A DNA stretch of 64,000 bases from Streptomyces sp. DI166 (lineage in GTDB: Bacteria; Actinomycetota; Actinomycetes; Streptomycetales; Streptomycetaceae), in contig NZ_FLSP01000015.1 in assembly GCF_900091315.1 (NCBI RefSeq), forward strand, positions 1 to 64,000, written 5' to 3'. The notes below the pieces were generated by a model. The model saw only the letters and a list, made by a program, of their open reading frames with translations, was not told where the DNA came from and ran no database searches. Made by a program: the position numbers and the translations under genes. Within the stretch, counting starts at the first letter, position 1. Each line of letters begins with the position of its first letter. Shown here piece by piece: positions 1-8,397 of the stretch.

Positions 1-473
1 GCAAGCGGGCGGCGGCGCTGACCGCCGGGGCCGCGCTGGCCGTGCTCGGCGCGGGCGGGGTCACCTGGGAGCTGTGGGGCTTCGGCTCGGGCGGCTCCGG
101 CGGCGGCTCCGGGCGTTCGGCGCAGCCGGTGCGGCTGGCCGTCTACAACGCCGACGACACCTGCCGGCCCCGCGACGACCAGCACCCGGAGTGCAGCCTC
201 GGCCTGGCCGTCGACCCGACCGAGGCATACGTCCTGGACAACACGGTCCGCACCCGGGTGTGGCACGGCGACCGGCTCACCGCGGAGTGCGTGCTGGAGC
301 GCGGGGTCCCCGTCACCGACGAGGCGGGCGTCCGCTCGTCGACGTGGTTCCGGGTGCGGCTGCCCAATCCGGAGAAGGGCGCGGAGAGCGTACGGACCAC
401 CGCCTGGCTCCCCGAGGCGCGCACCCGGGACAAACCCGCGCTCCCGGCGTGCCGTATCAGCACTGGTTCCTGA
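1..473 (+). CDS. Membrane-anchored protein, C-terminal part (5' end outside window)
   Basis: The reading frame is open from the first complete codon at position 3, so the gene starts upstream of the window. The visible part begins with a basic residue pair and a hydrophobic stretch that reads as a membrane segment, then a Gly/Ser linker, then about 110 residues with four cysteines that would lie outside the cell. This layout resembles the extracellular end of a Streptomyces membrane sensor or kinase, but nothing visible fixes a function. Its last 17 bases overlap the end of the convergent M23 peptidase gene. Confidence 0.6.
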   Translation, partial: KRAAALTAGAALAVLGAGGVTWELWGFGSGGSGGGSGRSAQPVRLAVYNADDTCRPRDDQHPECSLGLAVDPTEAYVLDNTVRTRVWHGDRLTAECVLERGVPVTDEAGVRSSTWFRVRLPNPEKGAESVRTTAWLPEARTRDKPALPACRISTGS

Positions 474-1254
474 CGCCGCCGGTCTCGTCGCCCTTGAGGT
501 AGATCGCGCTGACGTAGCCGACCCCGCCCGCGTTCAGCGGCAGCCGGACCCACTTGTCGTTGGTGATGCCCTCGTCGGTGATCTTCTGGCCGGCGACCCA
601 GCAGTGGGCGGGGTAGGTCTGGCCGGGGTAGACGGTGCTCTTGATGTCGCACGAAGTGGAGGCGCAGGCGCGGACGTTGGCCTGCGTCCACGCCGTCACC
701 GACGTGCCACCGCCCCCGCCCCCGCCGCCGGGGGTGCAGGGCAGGCCGACGCCGCGATCGCGCAGGTAGGGCACCGGGTCGATGCCGCGCACCGAGGTGG
801 AGGTGCCGACCCGGACCCTGAGGTGGAGGTGGGGTCCGGTGGACTCGCCCTCGGAGCCCATCAGGGCGATGCGCTGGCCGGCCGTGACGCGCTGGCCGAC
901 GGAGACGTCCCGGTGGTACATGTGCCCGTACTCGGTCACGGTGCCGTCGGGGTGCAGGATGCGGATCCACTGGCCGTAGCCCTGGGCCGGTCCGGAGGCG
1001 ATGACCTCGCCGGGGCCGACCGCGTAGATGGGCGTGCCGCGGTTGTTGGCGATGTCGACGCCGTCGTGGGAGCCGCTGTAGCCCTGGGTGACGACACCGG
1101 CGGTGGGACAGGAGGCGGTGTACGCGGCGGCGGCCCGCGGTGCCGCCTGCGGTGCGGCCGCGTGACCGGGGGCGGCCGCCGCGAGGGGGAGCAGCAGGGA
1201 CGCCGCGGCGGTGAGGCCGGTCCGCAGCCTTCTGCCGCGCAGACCAAGACGCAT
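457..1254 (-). CDS. Secreted M23 (LytM) peptidoglycan endopeptidase with SH3 module
   Basis: This 265-residue secreted enzyme probably cuts peptide crosslinks in peptidoglycan. Residues 1-45 form a signal peptide ending in an Ala-rich cleavage region. The LytM domain covers about 50-165, with the zinc ligands in SHDGVD (H63, D67) and the HLH motif (H142, H144). A poly-Gly linker leads to a C-terminal SH3-like module (about 187-265) with four Cys. I chose the ATG at 1254 because GGGAGGA precedes it and the signal peptide follows; an open frame continues upstream without a ribosome site. The SH3 module is almost identical at the DNA level to that of the divergent neighbour at 1411. Confidence 0.9.
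   Translation of the reverse strand: MRLGLRGRRLRTGLTAAASLLLPLAAAAPGHAAAPQAAPRAAAAYTASCPTAGVVTQGYSGSHDGVDIANNRGTPIYAVGPGEVIASGPAQGYGQWIRILHPDGTVTEYGHMYHRDVSVGQRVTAGQRIALMGSEGESTGPHLHLRVRVGTSTSVRGIDPVPYLRDRGVGLPCTPGGGGGGGGTSVTAWTQANVRACASTSCDIKSTVYPGQTYPAHCWVAGQKITDEGITNDKWVRLPLNAGGVGYVSAIYLKGDETGGVRNQC
471..700. repeat. Inverted repeat copy A (SH3 module of the M23 gene)
   Basis: These 230 bases, read on the minus strand, match 2419-2648 on the plus strand with no gaps and about eight mismatches counted by eye. The last 120 or so bases at the C-terminal coding end look identical. Each copy encodes the SH3-like module of its gene. Confidence 0.9.
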
Positions 1255-1410
1255 GGGTTCCTCCCGGGGGACAGCGAGTGGTGACGAGTGGTCGGCCACG
1301 GACGCTAGCGGTGCGCAAGGCCCGTACGGCATCCGGAAGTTTGCGGAGAGACGGTTTTCGGCCCGACCGGTAGTCCTGGACCGTCGTCCGCATCAACGAG
1401 GGGGGAACCC

Positions 1411-2664
1411 GTGCGTGTCGCATCCCTGCGTGCCCGGTGGCGTGTGCCGCTGTGGGCCGTACCGATCGTGTGTGTGCTGCTCGTCCTGACCGGCCTCGCG
1501 GCGCCGCCCGCCGACGCGCGGGAGCCGCTGGCCTGGCGGGTCGACCTGGCCGGGCCGGAGGCCGACGAGGGCAACGTCGTGCGCCGTTCCGGCGGTATCA
1601 CCGTCGAGGACACCCGGCACCGCACCCCGTCCGAACCCGGCCACTCCCACGCGGTGTTCACCTCCCCCGGGCAGAGTCTCGGCCGGGAGCTGACCACGTT
1701 CACCGTGCGCACCGACGCCGGCGTTCCCCGGGGCACCAAGGTGCTGACGGAGATCCGCGGCAACGGCCGCTCGGGCACCTGGACGCAGTGGCGGACCGTG
1801 TCCGGTTCCACCGCGGTCGTGCTGCCGCAGGCCGTCTCGCTGGTCCAGGTCCGGCTCACCCTGCTCGGCGTGCCCGGCGGTGCCTCCCCGACCGTCCGCT
1901 CCGTCACCGTGAAGGCCGCCGCCGAGCAGCGGGCCGCGCCGCGCGCCCCCCGGGCCGCGTCCGGTCCGACGTACCGGCTCTTCGCCACCCGGGAGGGGCT
2001 GACCGGGCAGACCACCGCCAACGGGCATGTCATCCAGCCCCGCGACCACTTCGTGGCGCTGCCCTCGCGGCGGATGCTGGCGAGCAACGGCGGGCACGAG
2101 TACCGGGTGCGGCTGTGCTACAAGGGCCGCTGCGAGACCGCGCCGGTGTGGGACGTGGGCCCGTGGAACACCCGCGACGACTACTGGAACCCCTCCTCGC
2201 AGCGGGAGATGTGGAAGGACCTGCCGCAGGGCACGCCCGAGGCGCAGGCCGCGTATCTCAACGGGTACAACGGCGGGCGCGACGAGTTCGGGCGGCGGGC
2301 CGCCAACCCGGCCGGCATCGACGTCGCGGACGGCACCTTCTGGGACGGCCTCGGCATGACCGACAATGACTGGGTGGACGTCACCTTCATGCCGGACGGC
2401 GAGGGCGAGTCCACGACCGTGACGGCGTGGACGCAGGCCAACGTGCGTGAGTGCGCCTCCACTTCGTGCGACATCAAGAGCACGGTGTACCCCGGCCAGA
2501 CCTACCCCGCGCACTGCTGGGTCGTCGGCCAGAAGATCACCGACGAGGGCATCACCAACGACAAGTGGGTCCGGCTGCCGCTGAACGCGGGCGGGGTCGG
2601 CTACGTCAGCGCGATCTACCTCAAGGGCGACGAGACCGGCGGCGTCAGGACCCGCTGCTCCTGA
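1411..2664 (+). CDS. Secreted protein with DPBB-like domain and SH3 module
   Basis: This 417-residue protein has a GTG start preceded by GAGGGGGGAA and a signal peptide in about the first 33 residues. Residues about 35-175 form an uncharacterised beta-rich region. About 185-330 contain GLTGQTTANG, CYKGRC and DVGPWN, which suggest a double-psi beta-barrel fold as in RlpA or expansin-like wall proteins. Residues 338-417 are an SH3-like module nearly identical to that of the divergent M23 peptidase. The shared module and divergent arrangement suggest both proteins bind the same wall feature. A lytic activity is possible but not shown. The 3' end overlaps the convergent lipoprotein gene by 20 bp. 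Confidence 0.75.
   Translation: MRVASLRARWRVPLWAVPIVCVLLVLTGLAAPPADAREPLAWRVDLAGPEADEGNVVRRSGGITVEDTRHRTPSEPGHSHAVFTSPGQSLGRELTTFTVRTDAGVPRGTKVLTEIRGNGRSGTWTQWRTVSGSTAVVLPQAVSLVQVRLTLLGVPGGASPTVRSVTVKAAAEQRAAPRAPRAASGPTYRLFATREGLTGQTTANGHVIQPRDHFVALPSRRMLASNGGHEYRVRLCYKGRCETAPVWDVGPWNTRDDYWNPSSQREMWKDLPQGTPEAQAAYLNGYNGGRDEFGRRAANPAGIDVADGTFWDGLGMTDNDWVDVTFMPDGEGESTTVTAWTQANVRECASTSCDIKSTVYPGQTYPAHCWVVGQKITDEGITNDKWVRLPLNAGGVGYVSAIYLKGDETGGVRTRCS
2419..2648. repeat. Inverted repeat copy B (SH3 module of the DPBB-like gene)
   Basis: This is the partner of 471-700. The two copies sit at the distal ends of two divergent genes and enclose about 1.7 kb, so recombination between them would invert both gene bodies and swap the modules. 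Confidence 0.9.
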
Positions 2665-3229
2665 GGGAGGTCGGCTCGCCGACGTCGGCGGTGCCCGGGG
2701 TGAGCGCGCAGGGGTCGGTGACGGTGACGCCGTCGTTTCCGGTCAGCTCCACCTCGACGGCGCCCTTGGGGTCCTTGCTGTAGGCGATCGAGCAGATCAG
2801 CTGCTGGCGGGCGACGCGGTCCAGCGGCCCCACGTTCAAGGGCAGCCGGGCCGCGACCCGCCCGTCGATGGGTTCGCCAACCTCCGTCTTCCCCTCGAAC
2901 TTGTCGGGGAGGGCGGTCGTCAGGCCGGCGGCCAGGTCCTCCTTGCGCGGCCCCAGGAGCAGATCGACGACCACGTCCTCCGTGGGCGCCCGGACCGGTT
3001 CGGGTTCCCCGGGGACGAACAGTTCCCCGTACCGGATGACGGGGTGCAGCCGTCCGTCGGGGGTGGTGAAGAAGAGCAGCTCGTCGGACCTGCTGTTGAC
3101 GAAGGCGTCGATGGTGGCGGGGCCGCCCGCCTCGATGACGTCGCTCTCCTGGATGCCGCAGCCGCCCAGCAGCGCCGCGGCCGCCACGGCGACGCCGACC
3201 CCCACGCGGCGCCCGCGCGCACGCCTCAT
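2645..3229 (-). CDS. Lipoprotein of the envelope two-component operon
   Basis: The 194-residue product has a typical lipoprotein signal with lipobox LLGGC (Cys24), so it should be anchored outside the membrane. The body has alternating beta and alpha segments, with RYGELFVPGEPEPVR and a later VDLLLGPRKEDLAAG, which resembles a GerMN-type domain; that is a weak assignment. The ATG overlaps the stop of the histidine kinase (ATGA at 3226-3229), so translation is coupled and the protein probably modulates or reports to the kinase. The comparison is with CseA or LpqB lipoproteins next to kinases in actinomycetes, but the gene order differs from the sigE-cse operon. Confidence 0.8.
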   Translation of the reverse strand: MRRARGRRVGVGVAVAAAALLGGCGIQESDVIEAGGPATIDAFVNSRSDELLFFTTPDGRLHPVIRYGELFVPGEPEPVRAPTEDVVVDLLLGPRKEDLAAGLTTALPDKFEGKTEVGEPIDGRVAARLPLNVGPLDRVARQQLICSIAYSKDPKGAVEVELTGNDGVTVTDPCALTPGTADVGEPTSLRSSGS

Positions 3230-4683
3230 CCCCCGGCCCCCTCCGCGTGCAGCGGTATGACGACGGTGAAGACGGCGCCACCCCCGGCCCGGTTCCCGGC
3301 GGTGATGGTGCCGCCGTGCAGCTTCACGTTCTCCTGGGTGATGGCGAGCCCCAGCCCGCTGCCCGCCGAGCGGGTACGGGCCGCATCCGCCTTGTAGAAG
3401 CGGTCGAAGATGTGCGGCAGGACATCGGGGTGGATGCCGGGACCGCTGTCCGTCACCTCCAGGATCAGCGCCTTCTCCTCGGGGGCGGTCAGCCGTACGG
3501 TGACCGGGGCCTCGCCGTGCCGCAGGGCGTTGCCGACGAGGTTGGCGATCACCAGGTCGAAGCGGCGCGGGTCGAGCCGGGCGCGGATGCCGTCGGGCAG
3601 CTCGGTGACGACCCGGCCGTCGGTCCAGTGGCGGCTGAGCAGGGTCTTGCGGATGGCTTCGGCGACATCGACCTCGTCGGTGTTGAGGTCGGCGGCGCGG
3701 GCGTCGAAGCGGGAGATCTCGATCAGGTCCTCGACGAGCACGGCGAGCTTGCCGGTCTCGGCGCTGACCAGGCGTACCGCCCGCGCGGTGTCGGCGTCGA
3801 GGTGGTCGGCGTCCTCGTCGAGGACCTCCGTGACGGCGAGCATCCCGGCGAGCGGGGTGCGCAGTTCGTGGCTGACGTCGGAGGCGAAGCGGCGGGCGCG
3901 CTCCCCGGCCTCGCGCAACTCCCCGACCGTGCGCTCCAGTCGGGCCGCCGACTCGTTGAAGGTGCGGGCCAGGTCGGCGAGTTCGTCGCTGCCGCGCACC
4001 TTGATCCGGGTGTCCAGCTGTCCGCTGCCCATGCTGCGGGCGGCCTTTCTGAGTTCCCGCACCGGGCGCAGCACGCTGCGGGCGGCGATCAGACCGGGGA
4101 TGAGGGCGATCACCAGGCCGGGCAGGGCGCCGTCCCGGGCGGCCAGCATCAGGGCCTCGACGTTGACCTGCTCGTCGGTCATCGGCATGACGGCGTACAT
4201 GATGACGCCGCTGGGTACGGAGGTGTCCGGCCCGAACCTGGCGACGGTGGGCATGGCCATCGTCAGGTAGGGGGTGCCGTCCTTGACGACCCGCTGGAAG
4301 CTGCCGCGCGGATTGGCGCGCGCGGCGCGGCGCAGCTCCGGGGTGATGACGGTGGACTCCCGGTTCTCACCGGAGGAGGCGCGGACCGACCCGTACTCGG
4401 CGAACACCACCCAAGGGTGCGGCCGGCCCCGGCGGGCGATGCTGCGCAGCAGGTCCTCCAGGCCCTCGGGGCCCTGCAGGGGCAGCCCGAAGGCGGTCTG
4501 CTGGACCTGGTCGCGGAACGAGGAGACGGCGGTGTCCTGCGCGGTCTGGAGCACCGCGTTGCGGGCCTCGCGGTAGGTCAGCGCGGCGGTCGTGCCGGCG
4601 CTGACCGCGGCCACCACCAGGAAGGCGAGCAGCAGCCGGGTGCGCAGTCCGAAGGCGCGGGCGCGCAGCGAGCCGGGGATCAC
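3226..4683 (-). CDS. Envelope-sensing histidine kinase
   Basis: This 485-residue sensor kinase has a transmembrane segment at about 17-36, an extracellular domain of about 145 residues, a second membrane segment at about 187-203, a HAMP linker, a HisKA domain with phospho-acceptor His272 in SHELRTP, and an HATPase domain with the N box (NLVGNALRHG, near 381), DSGPGI (about 412) and GSGLGLAI (about 441). The GTG start overlaps the response-regulator stop (GTGA at 4680-4683). Its ligand is unknown. Because it is cotranscribed with a lipid II flippase and a FemX-type ligase, a cell-wall or envelope signal is the natural guess. Confidence 0.92.
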   Translation of the reverse strand: MIPGSLRARAFGLRTRLLLAFLVVAAVSAGTTAALTYREARNAVLQTAQDTAVSSFRDQVQQTAFGLPLQGPEGLEDLLRSIARRGRPHPWVVFAEYGSVRASSGENRESTVITPELRRAARANPRGSFQRVVKDGTPYLTMAMPTVARFGPDTSVPSGVIMYAVMPMTDEQVNVEALMLAARDGALPGLVIALIPGLIAARSVLRPVRELRKAARSMGSGQLDTRIKVRGSDELADLARTFNESAARLERTVGELREAGERARRFASDVSHELRTPLAGMLAVTEVLDEDADHLDADTARAVRLVSAETGKLAVLVEDLIEISRFDARAADLNTDEVDVAEAIRKTLLSRHWTDGRVVTELPDGIRARLDPRRFDLVIANLVGNALRHGEAPVTVRLTAPEEKALILEVTDSGPGIHPDVLPHIFDRFYKADAARTRSAGSGLGLAITQENVKLHGGTITAGNRAGGGAVFTVVIPLHAEGAGG

Positions 4684-5363
4684 AGCGGCCCGAAGCGGTA
4701 GCCGAAGCCCCGCAGGGTCTGCACGTAGCGGGGGCGGCCGACCTCGTCCTCGATCTTGCCGCGCAGCCGGGCGACACAGGCGTCCACCAGCCGGGCGTCG
4801 GCGTGGTAGCTGTGCTCCCAGACGTGCTCCAGCAGTTGCTGTCTGCTGAACACCTGCTCCGGTGCGGAGGACAGGTGCAGCAGGAGCTTCAGCTCGGACG
4901 GGGCGAGGGCGAGCGGCCTGCCCGCCTTGGTGACGGTCAGCCCGACCCGGTCGATGGTCAGCTCCCCGTGCGTCTCCAGGGCCGAGCGGCCCGGCCCGCT
5001 GTCGACCAGGCGGCGCAGCACGGCCCGGATGCGGGCCTCGATCACCTCGGTGCGGGCGGGTTTGACGATGTAGTCGTCGGCCCCGGCCTCCAGGCCGATG
5101 ACCACGTCGAAGTCGTCGCCGCGCGCGGTGAGCATGATGATCGGCAGCTGGCTGCTCTCGCGGACCTGGCGGCACACCTGCACGCCGTTCATGCCGGGCA
5201 GCATCAGGTCGAGCAGCAGCAGGTCGGGCCGGAACTCGGCCATCGCGGCGAGTCCGGCCTCGCCGGTGGCGGCGGCGCGTACGTCGTGGCCGCGGCGGCG
5301 CAGACCGAGTTCGACCCCTTCGCGTACGGAAGGGTCGTCCTCGATGAGGAGCACGCGGGGCAT
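4680..5363 (-). CDS. OmpR/PhoB-family response regulator
   Basis: The 227-residue regulator has a receiver domain with acidic residues ED at 8-10, phospho-acceptor Asp52 (LLLLDLMLPG) and conserved Lys101, followed by a winged-helix DNA-binding domain that ends in the usual RGFGYRFGPL. The ATG is preceded by GGGAGAA. It lies 20 bp after murJ and overlaps the kinase gene by 4 bp, so it is the cognate partner of that kinase. It probably controls envelope genes, possibly its own operon. Confidence 0.93.
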   Translation of the reverse strand: MPRVLLIEDDPSVREGVELGLRRRGHDVRAAATGEAGLAAMAEFRPDLLLLDLMLPGMNGVQVCRQVRESSQLPIIMLTARGDDFDVVIGLEAGADDYIVKPARTEVIEARIRAVLRRLVDSGPGRSALETHGELTIDRVGLTVTKAGRPLALAPSELKLLLHLSSAPEQVFSRQQLLEHVWEHSYHADARLVDACVARLRGKIEDEVGRPRYVQTLRGFGYRFGPL

Positions 5364-5383
5364 CTGCGGTTCTCCCTCGGTGG

Positions 5384-7003
5384 TCAGGTCCGGGCCGCTC
5401 TGCGGCGCGCCTTGGCGAGCAGGGCGTCGAGTTCGGCGAGCTTGAGCGGACGGGCGAGCAGGGCGAAGGTGAGGATGACGGCCAGGGCGCCGGCACCGGT
5501 GGAGACCACCGCTCCCGCCCGCTCGGTTCCCACGACCGCGAAGTGGCCCAGCGCGGTGGCGGGGACGGCGGCCACCAGCAGCCGCAGGTGGGCCGCGGCG
5601 GCGGTGGAGCGCAGCGGCCGGTCGGCGCCGAGGCGGCGGGCCAGCACCCGGGCGGTCACCGCCCAGCCGACGCACAGCGCCAGCGAGTACGCCGCCGCCA
5701 TGCCGGTCACGGCCCAGCGGGCGGGCAGCAACTGGGCGGCGGCCACGGACAGTGCGGCGTTGCAGGTGACGATGACCAGGTTCAGCAGGAACGGTGTGCG
5801 GGTGTCGGAAAGCGCGTAGAAGGCGCGGGAGAGCACGTACTGGCCGGACAGGGCGATCAGGCCCGGCGCGAACGCCATCAGGATCTGGGCCATGGCCGCG
5901 GTGTCGGCGGCGCTGGTGCGGCCGTAGCCGAAGACCAGCGCCATCACCGGGTGGGCGAGCGCGAACAGGGCGCAGGCGGCCGGAACGACGGCGGAGGCGC
6001 AGACCCGCAGCGCGTGGGAGACATCGCGGCGTACGGCGCCGGTGTCGCCGTCGGTGGCGGCGGCGCTCATCCGGGGCATCAGCGCGGTCACCACGGAGAC
6101 GGTGACGATGCCGTGCGGGACGACCCACAGGACGTAGGCGTTGTTGTAGGCGCCGAAGCCGGGGCCGCCGTCCAGGCCCGCGGTGGTGGCCAGCCGGGTG
6201 GTGACCCAGTACGCGGCCTGGTTGGCGAGGACGAGGAGCACCAGCCAGAACGCCGCGCGCAGCGGGCGGGTCAGTCCGCTGCCGCGCCAGTCGAAGCGGG
6301 GCCGGAAGCGGAAGCGGGCCGCGCGCAGCGCCGGGACCAGGGCGAGGGCCTGGGCGGCGATCCCGGCGGTGGTGCCCCAGCCGAGGACGGCGGTATCGGT
6401 GGCGGTGAGTCTGTCGCCGCCGCCCAGCGCGAATGCCAGGTACAGCCCGAACACGCCCATCACGACGAGGTTGTTGAGCACCGGCGCCCACATCATCGCG
6501 CCGAACCGGCCGCGCGCGTTGAGGACTTGGCCGAGCAGCGTGAACAGGCCGAGGAAGAAGATCTGCGGCAGGCAGTAGCGGGCCAGCGCGGTGGTCATGG
6601 CGGCCTGTTCGCCGGTGTAGTCGGTGTAGACGCCGACGATCGCGGGCGCCGCCCACACCGCCGTCGCCGTGATCGCGAGCAGCGCGATCACACAGACCGT
6701 GACCAGCCGGTCGGTGTACGCCCGTCCCCCGTCGGCGTGTTCCTTGGCGGCCTTGACCAGCTCGGGCACGAAGACCGCGTTGAGGGCGCCGCCGAGGAGC
6801 AGCATGTAGACGATGGTGGGCAGGGAGTTGCCCACCGCGTAGCCGTCGGCGACGGGGCCGATGGTGCCGATGGCCGCCGCGACGACGGCGGAGCGGGCGA
6901 AGCCGGTGGCGCGGGCGACGATCGAACCGGCGGCCATGACGGCGCTGCCGCGGGCGGCGGAGACCGGCTTGGCCTTCGTCTCCGTCGCTGCCGTCTGCGT
7001 CAC
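5384..7003 (-). CDS. murJ: MurJ/MviN-family lipid II flippase
   Basis: This polytopic membrane protein of 539 residues has about 14 hydrophobic segments and the MOP-superfamily pattern of MviN/MurJ (ARATGFARSA near the N-terminus, GGALNAVFVPELV in segment 2, and SRAFYALSDTRTPF). MurJ moves undecaprenyl-linked peptidoglycan precursor across the membrane. The GTG start at 7003 overlaps the FemX stop (GTGA), and there is no independent ribosome site, which fits coupled translation. Streptomyces often carry more than one MviN paralogue, so this may not be the housekeeping copy. Confidence 0.88.
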   Translation of the reverse strand: MTQTAATETKAKPVSAARGSAVMAAGSIVARATGFARSAVVAAAIGTIGPVADGYAVGNSLPTIVYMLLLGGALNAVFVPELVKAAKEHADGGRAYTDRLVTVCVIALLAITATAVWAAPAIVGVYTDYTGEQAAMTTALARYCLPQIFFLGLFTLLGQVLNARGRFGAMMWAPVLNNLVVMGVFGLYLAFALGGGDRLTATDTAVLGWGTTAGIAAQALALVPALRAARFRFRPRFDWRGSGLTRPLRAAFWLVLLVLANQAAYWVTTRLATTAGLDGGPGFGAYNNAYVLWVVPHGIVTVSVVTALMPRMSAAATDGDTGAVRRDVSHALRVCASAVVPAACALFALAHPVMALVFGYGRTSAADTAAMAQILMAFAPGLIALSGQYVLSRAFYALSDTRTPFLLNLVIVTCNAALSVAAAQLLPARWAVTGMAAAYSLALCVGWAVTARVLARRLGADRPLRSTAAAAHLRLLVAAVPATALGHFAVVGTERAGAVVSTGAGALAVILTFALLARPLKLAELDALLAKARRRAART

Positions 7004-8187
7004 CGGCGGTTGAGGTACGCCTGGAAGGCGCGGTAGAGCGTGTGGTTGGCGCTGCCGGCCAAAGGTTTCTCCCATTCCCCCAGCGTCTCGACGACGTGTC
7101 CCCCGGTGCCGAGCTTCCAGCGCAGCAGTCCGTACGCACGTTCGTCCGGATCGAGTGTGGAGGGTACCCCGCGCATGTCGTACACATCGGCGCCCTGGGC
7201 GTGGGCGTCCAGCAGCATGCGCCACTGAAGGGCGTTGGAGGGGCGGACCTCACGGCGGTGGTCGGCGGAGGCGCCGGTCTGGTACCAGCAGCGGCGGCCC
7301 ACGGTGATCAGCGTGTGGGCGGCGAGGATCTCGCCCCGGTACCGGGCGAGGTAGAGCTTCATCCGGCCGGGCTGCTCGGCGTTGAGGGCGGCGTACTGGC
7401 GCTCGTAGTAGGCGAGCGAGCGCCCGAGCCGGAAGCCGTCGCGCTGCTCGGTGATGCCGAGCAGCCGGTAGAACTCGGGCAGGTCGGCCGCGCTGCCCAC
7501 GGTCACCTCCACGCCCTCCTTCTGCGCCCGGCGGACATTGCGCCGCCACTCCTGGTTGAGCCCGGACCACAGGTCCTCGGTACTGCGCCCGGCGAGGGGG
7601 ACGTGGAAGACGTGCCGGGGCTGGGCGTCGCCGTCCTTGTCCTCGCCGCAGCGCCGCCAGTCGCGGGCGCGCAGCCGTTCGGCGACGGCGGTGCCGAGCG
7701 GGTCGACCTCGCTGGCCAGCACGTCGGCCAGGCGCCGGCCCGGTCCGGTGAGCGGCTTGAGGTAGGCGGCGTCCCAGCGCCGGTAGGCGGGCGACGGGCC
7801 GATGCGCACGGCGAAGGCGCCCGCCCGGCGCAGGTGTTCCAGCAGCGGCTCAAGCCAGCCGTCGACATCGGGGTCGGTCCAGTCGGCGACCGGTCCCTCG
7901 GGCAGGTAGGCGAAGTACTTGCGGGTGCCGGGGAACTGGCGCAGCAGCACCAGCGCCACCCCGGTCAGCCGTCCGGCCTCCGGGTCGGGCCCCCAGCCGA
8001 GGAGCTGGGAGCGCCAGCCGTCCTTGACGTCGGCCCAGGACGGGCACTGGAGGAATCCGGCGCCGAGCGCGGAGCCCTCGGGGGAGGCGAGGAAGGCGCG
8101 GTAGGTGTCGGGGGTGATGGCACGCAGGACGGTGCCCGGGTTTCCCGCTCGCGGCGAGCGGCTGGGCGGAACGAGCAGTGCTGACAC
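7000..8187 (-). CDS. femX: FemX/FemAB-type peptidoglycan branch aminoacyltransferase
   Basis: The 395-residue protein has the two GNAT-like subdomains of the FemABX family (about 30-190 and 200-395). Recognisable blocks are GLNQEWRRNVRRAQKEGVEV and YDMRGVP near the end. Family members use aminoacyl-tRNA to add the first residue of the interpeptide bridge to lipid II; Streptomyces walls carry a Gly bridge. The GTG start is preceded by GGTGAGG. It heads a tight operon with murJ and a two-component system, linking precursor branching, flipping and wall sensing in one transcript. Confidence 0.88.
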   Translation of the reverse strand: MSALLVPPSRSPRAGNPGTVLRAITPDTYRAFLASPEGSALGAGFLQCPSWADVKDGWRSQLLGWGPDPEAGRLTGVALVLLRQFPGTRKYFAYLPEGPVADWTDPDVDGWLEPLLEHLRRAGAFAVRIGPSPAYRRWDAAYLKPLTGPGRRLADVLASEVDPLGTAVAERLRARDWRRCGEDKDGDAQPRHVFHVPLAGRSTEDLWSGLNQEWRRNVRRAQKEGVEVTVGSAADLPEFYRLLGITEQRDGFRLGRSLAYYERQYAALNAEQPGRMKLYLARYRGEILAAHTLITVGRRCWYQTGASADHRREVRPSNALQWRMLLDAHAQGADVYDMRGVPSTLDPDERAYGLLRWKLGTGGHVVETLGEWEKPLAGSANHTLYRAFQAYLNRR

Positions 8188-8397
8188 GACGTGAGCCTCA
8201 CCTTCTCCCCGGGCCTGTCGCGGGGTCGGAAGGGATGTTCACAGCGGGCGGTGACGGCCCCGTCCGGCGAATGTGACGGGACCATGACCATTGCGCACCA
8301 GAGGCCGTCATCTTCCTCCGGAGGGAACTGACCTCGGGTTTTCCGGCTCTACAGTCACGACATCCACCGATTTCTTTCGCTCCTTGCGGAGGCCCCG

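Noticed and set aside
2645..5363. The sigE-cseA-cseB-cseC envelope stress operon
   Set aside because: A lipoprotein, response regulator and kinase are present, but there is no sigma factor gene and the order and neighbours (murJ, femX) differ.
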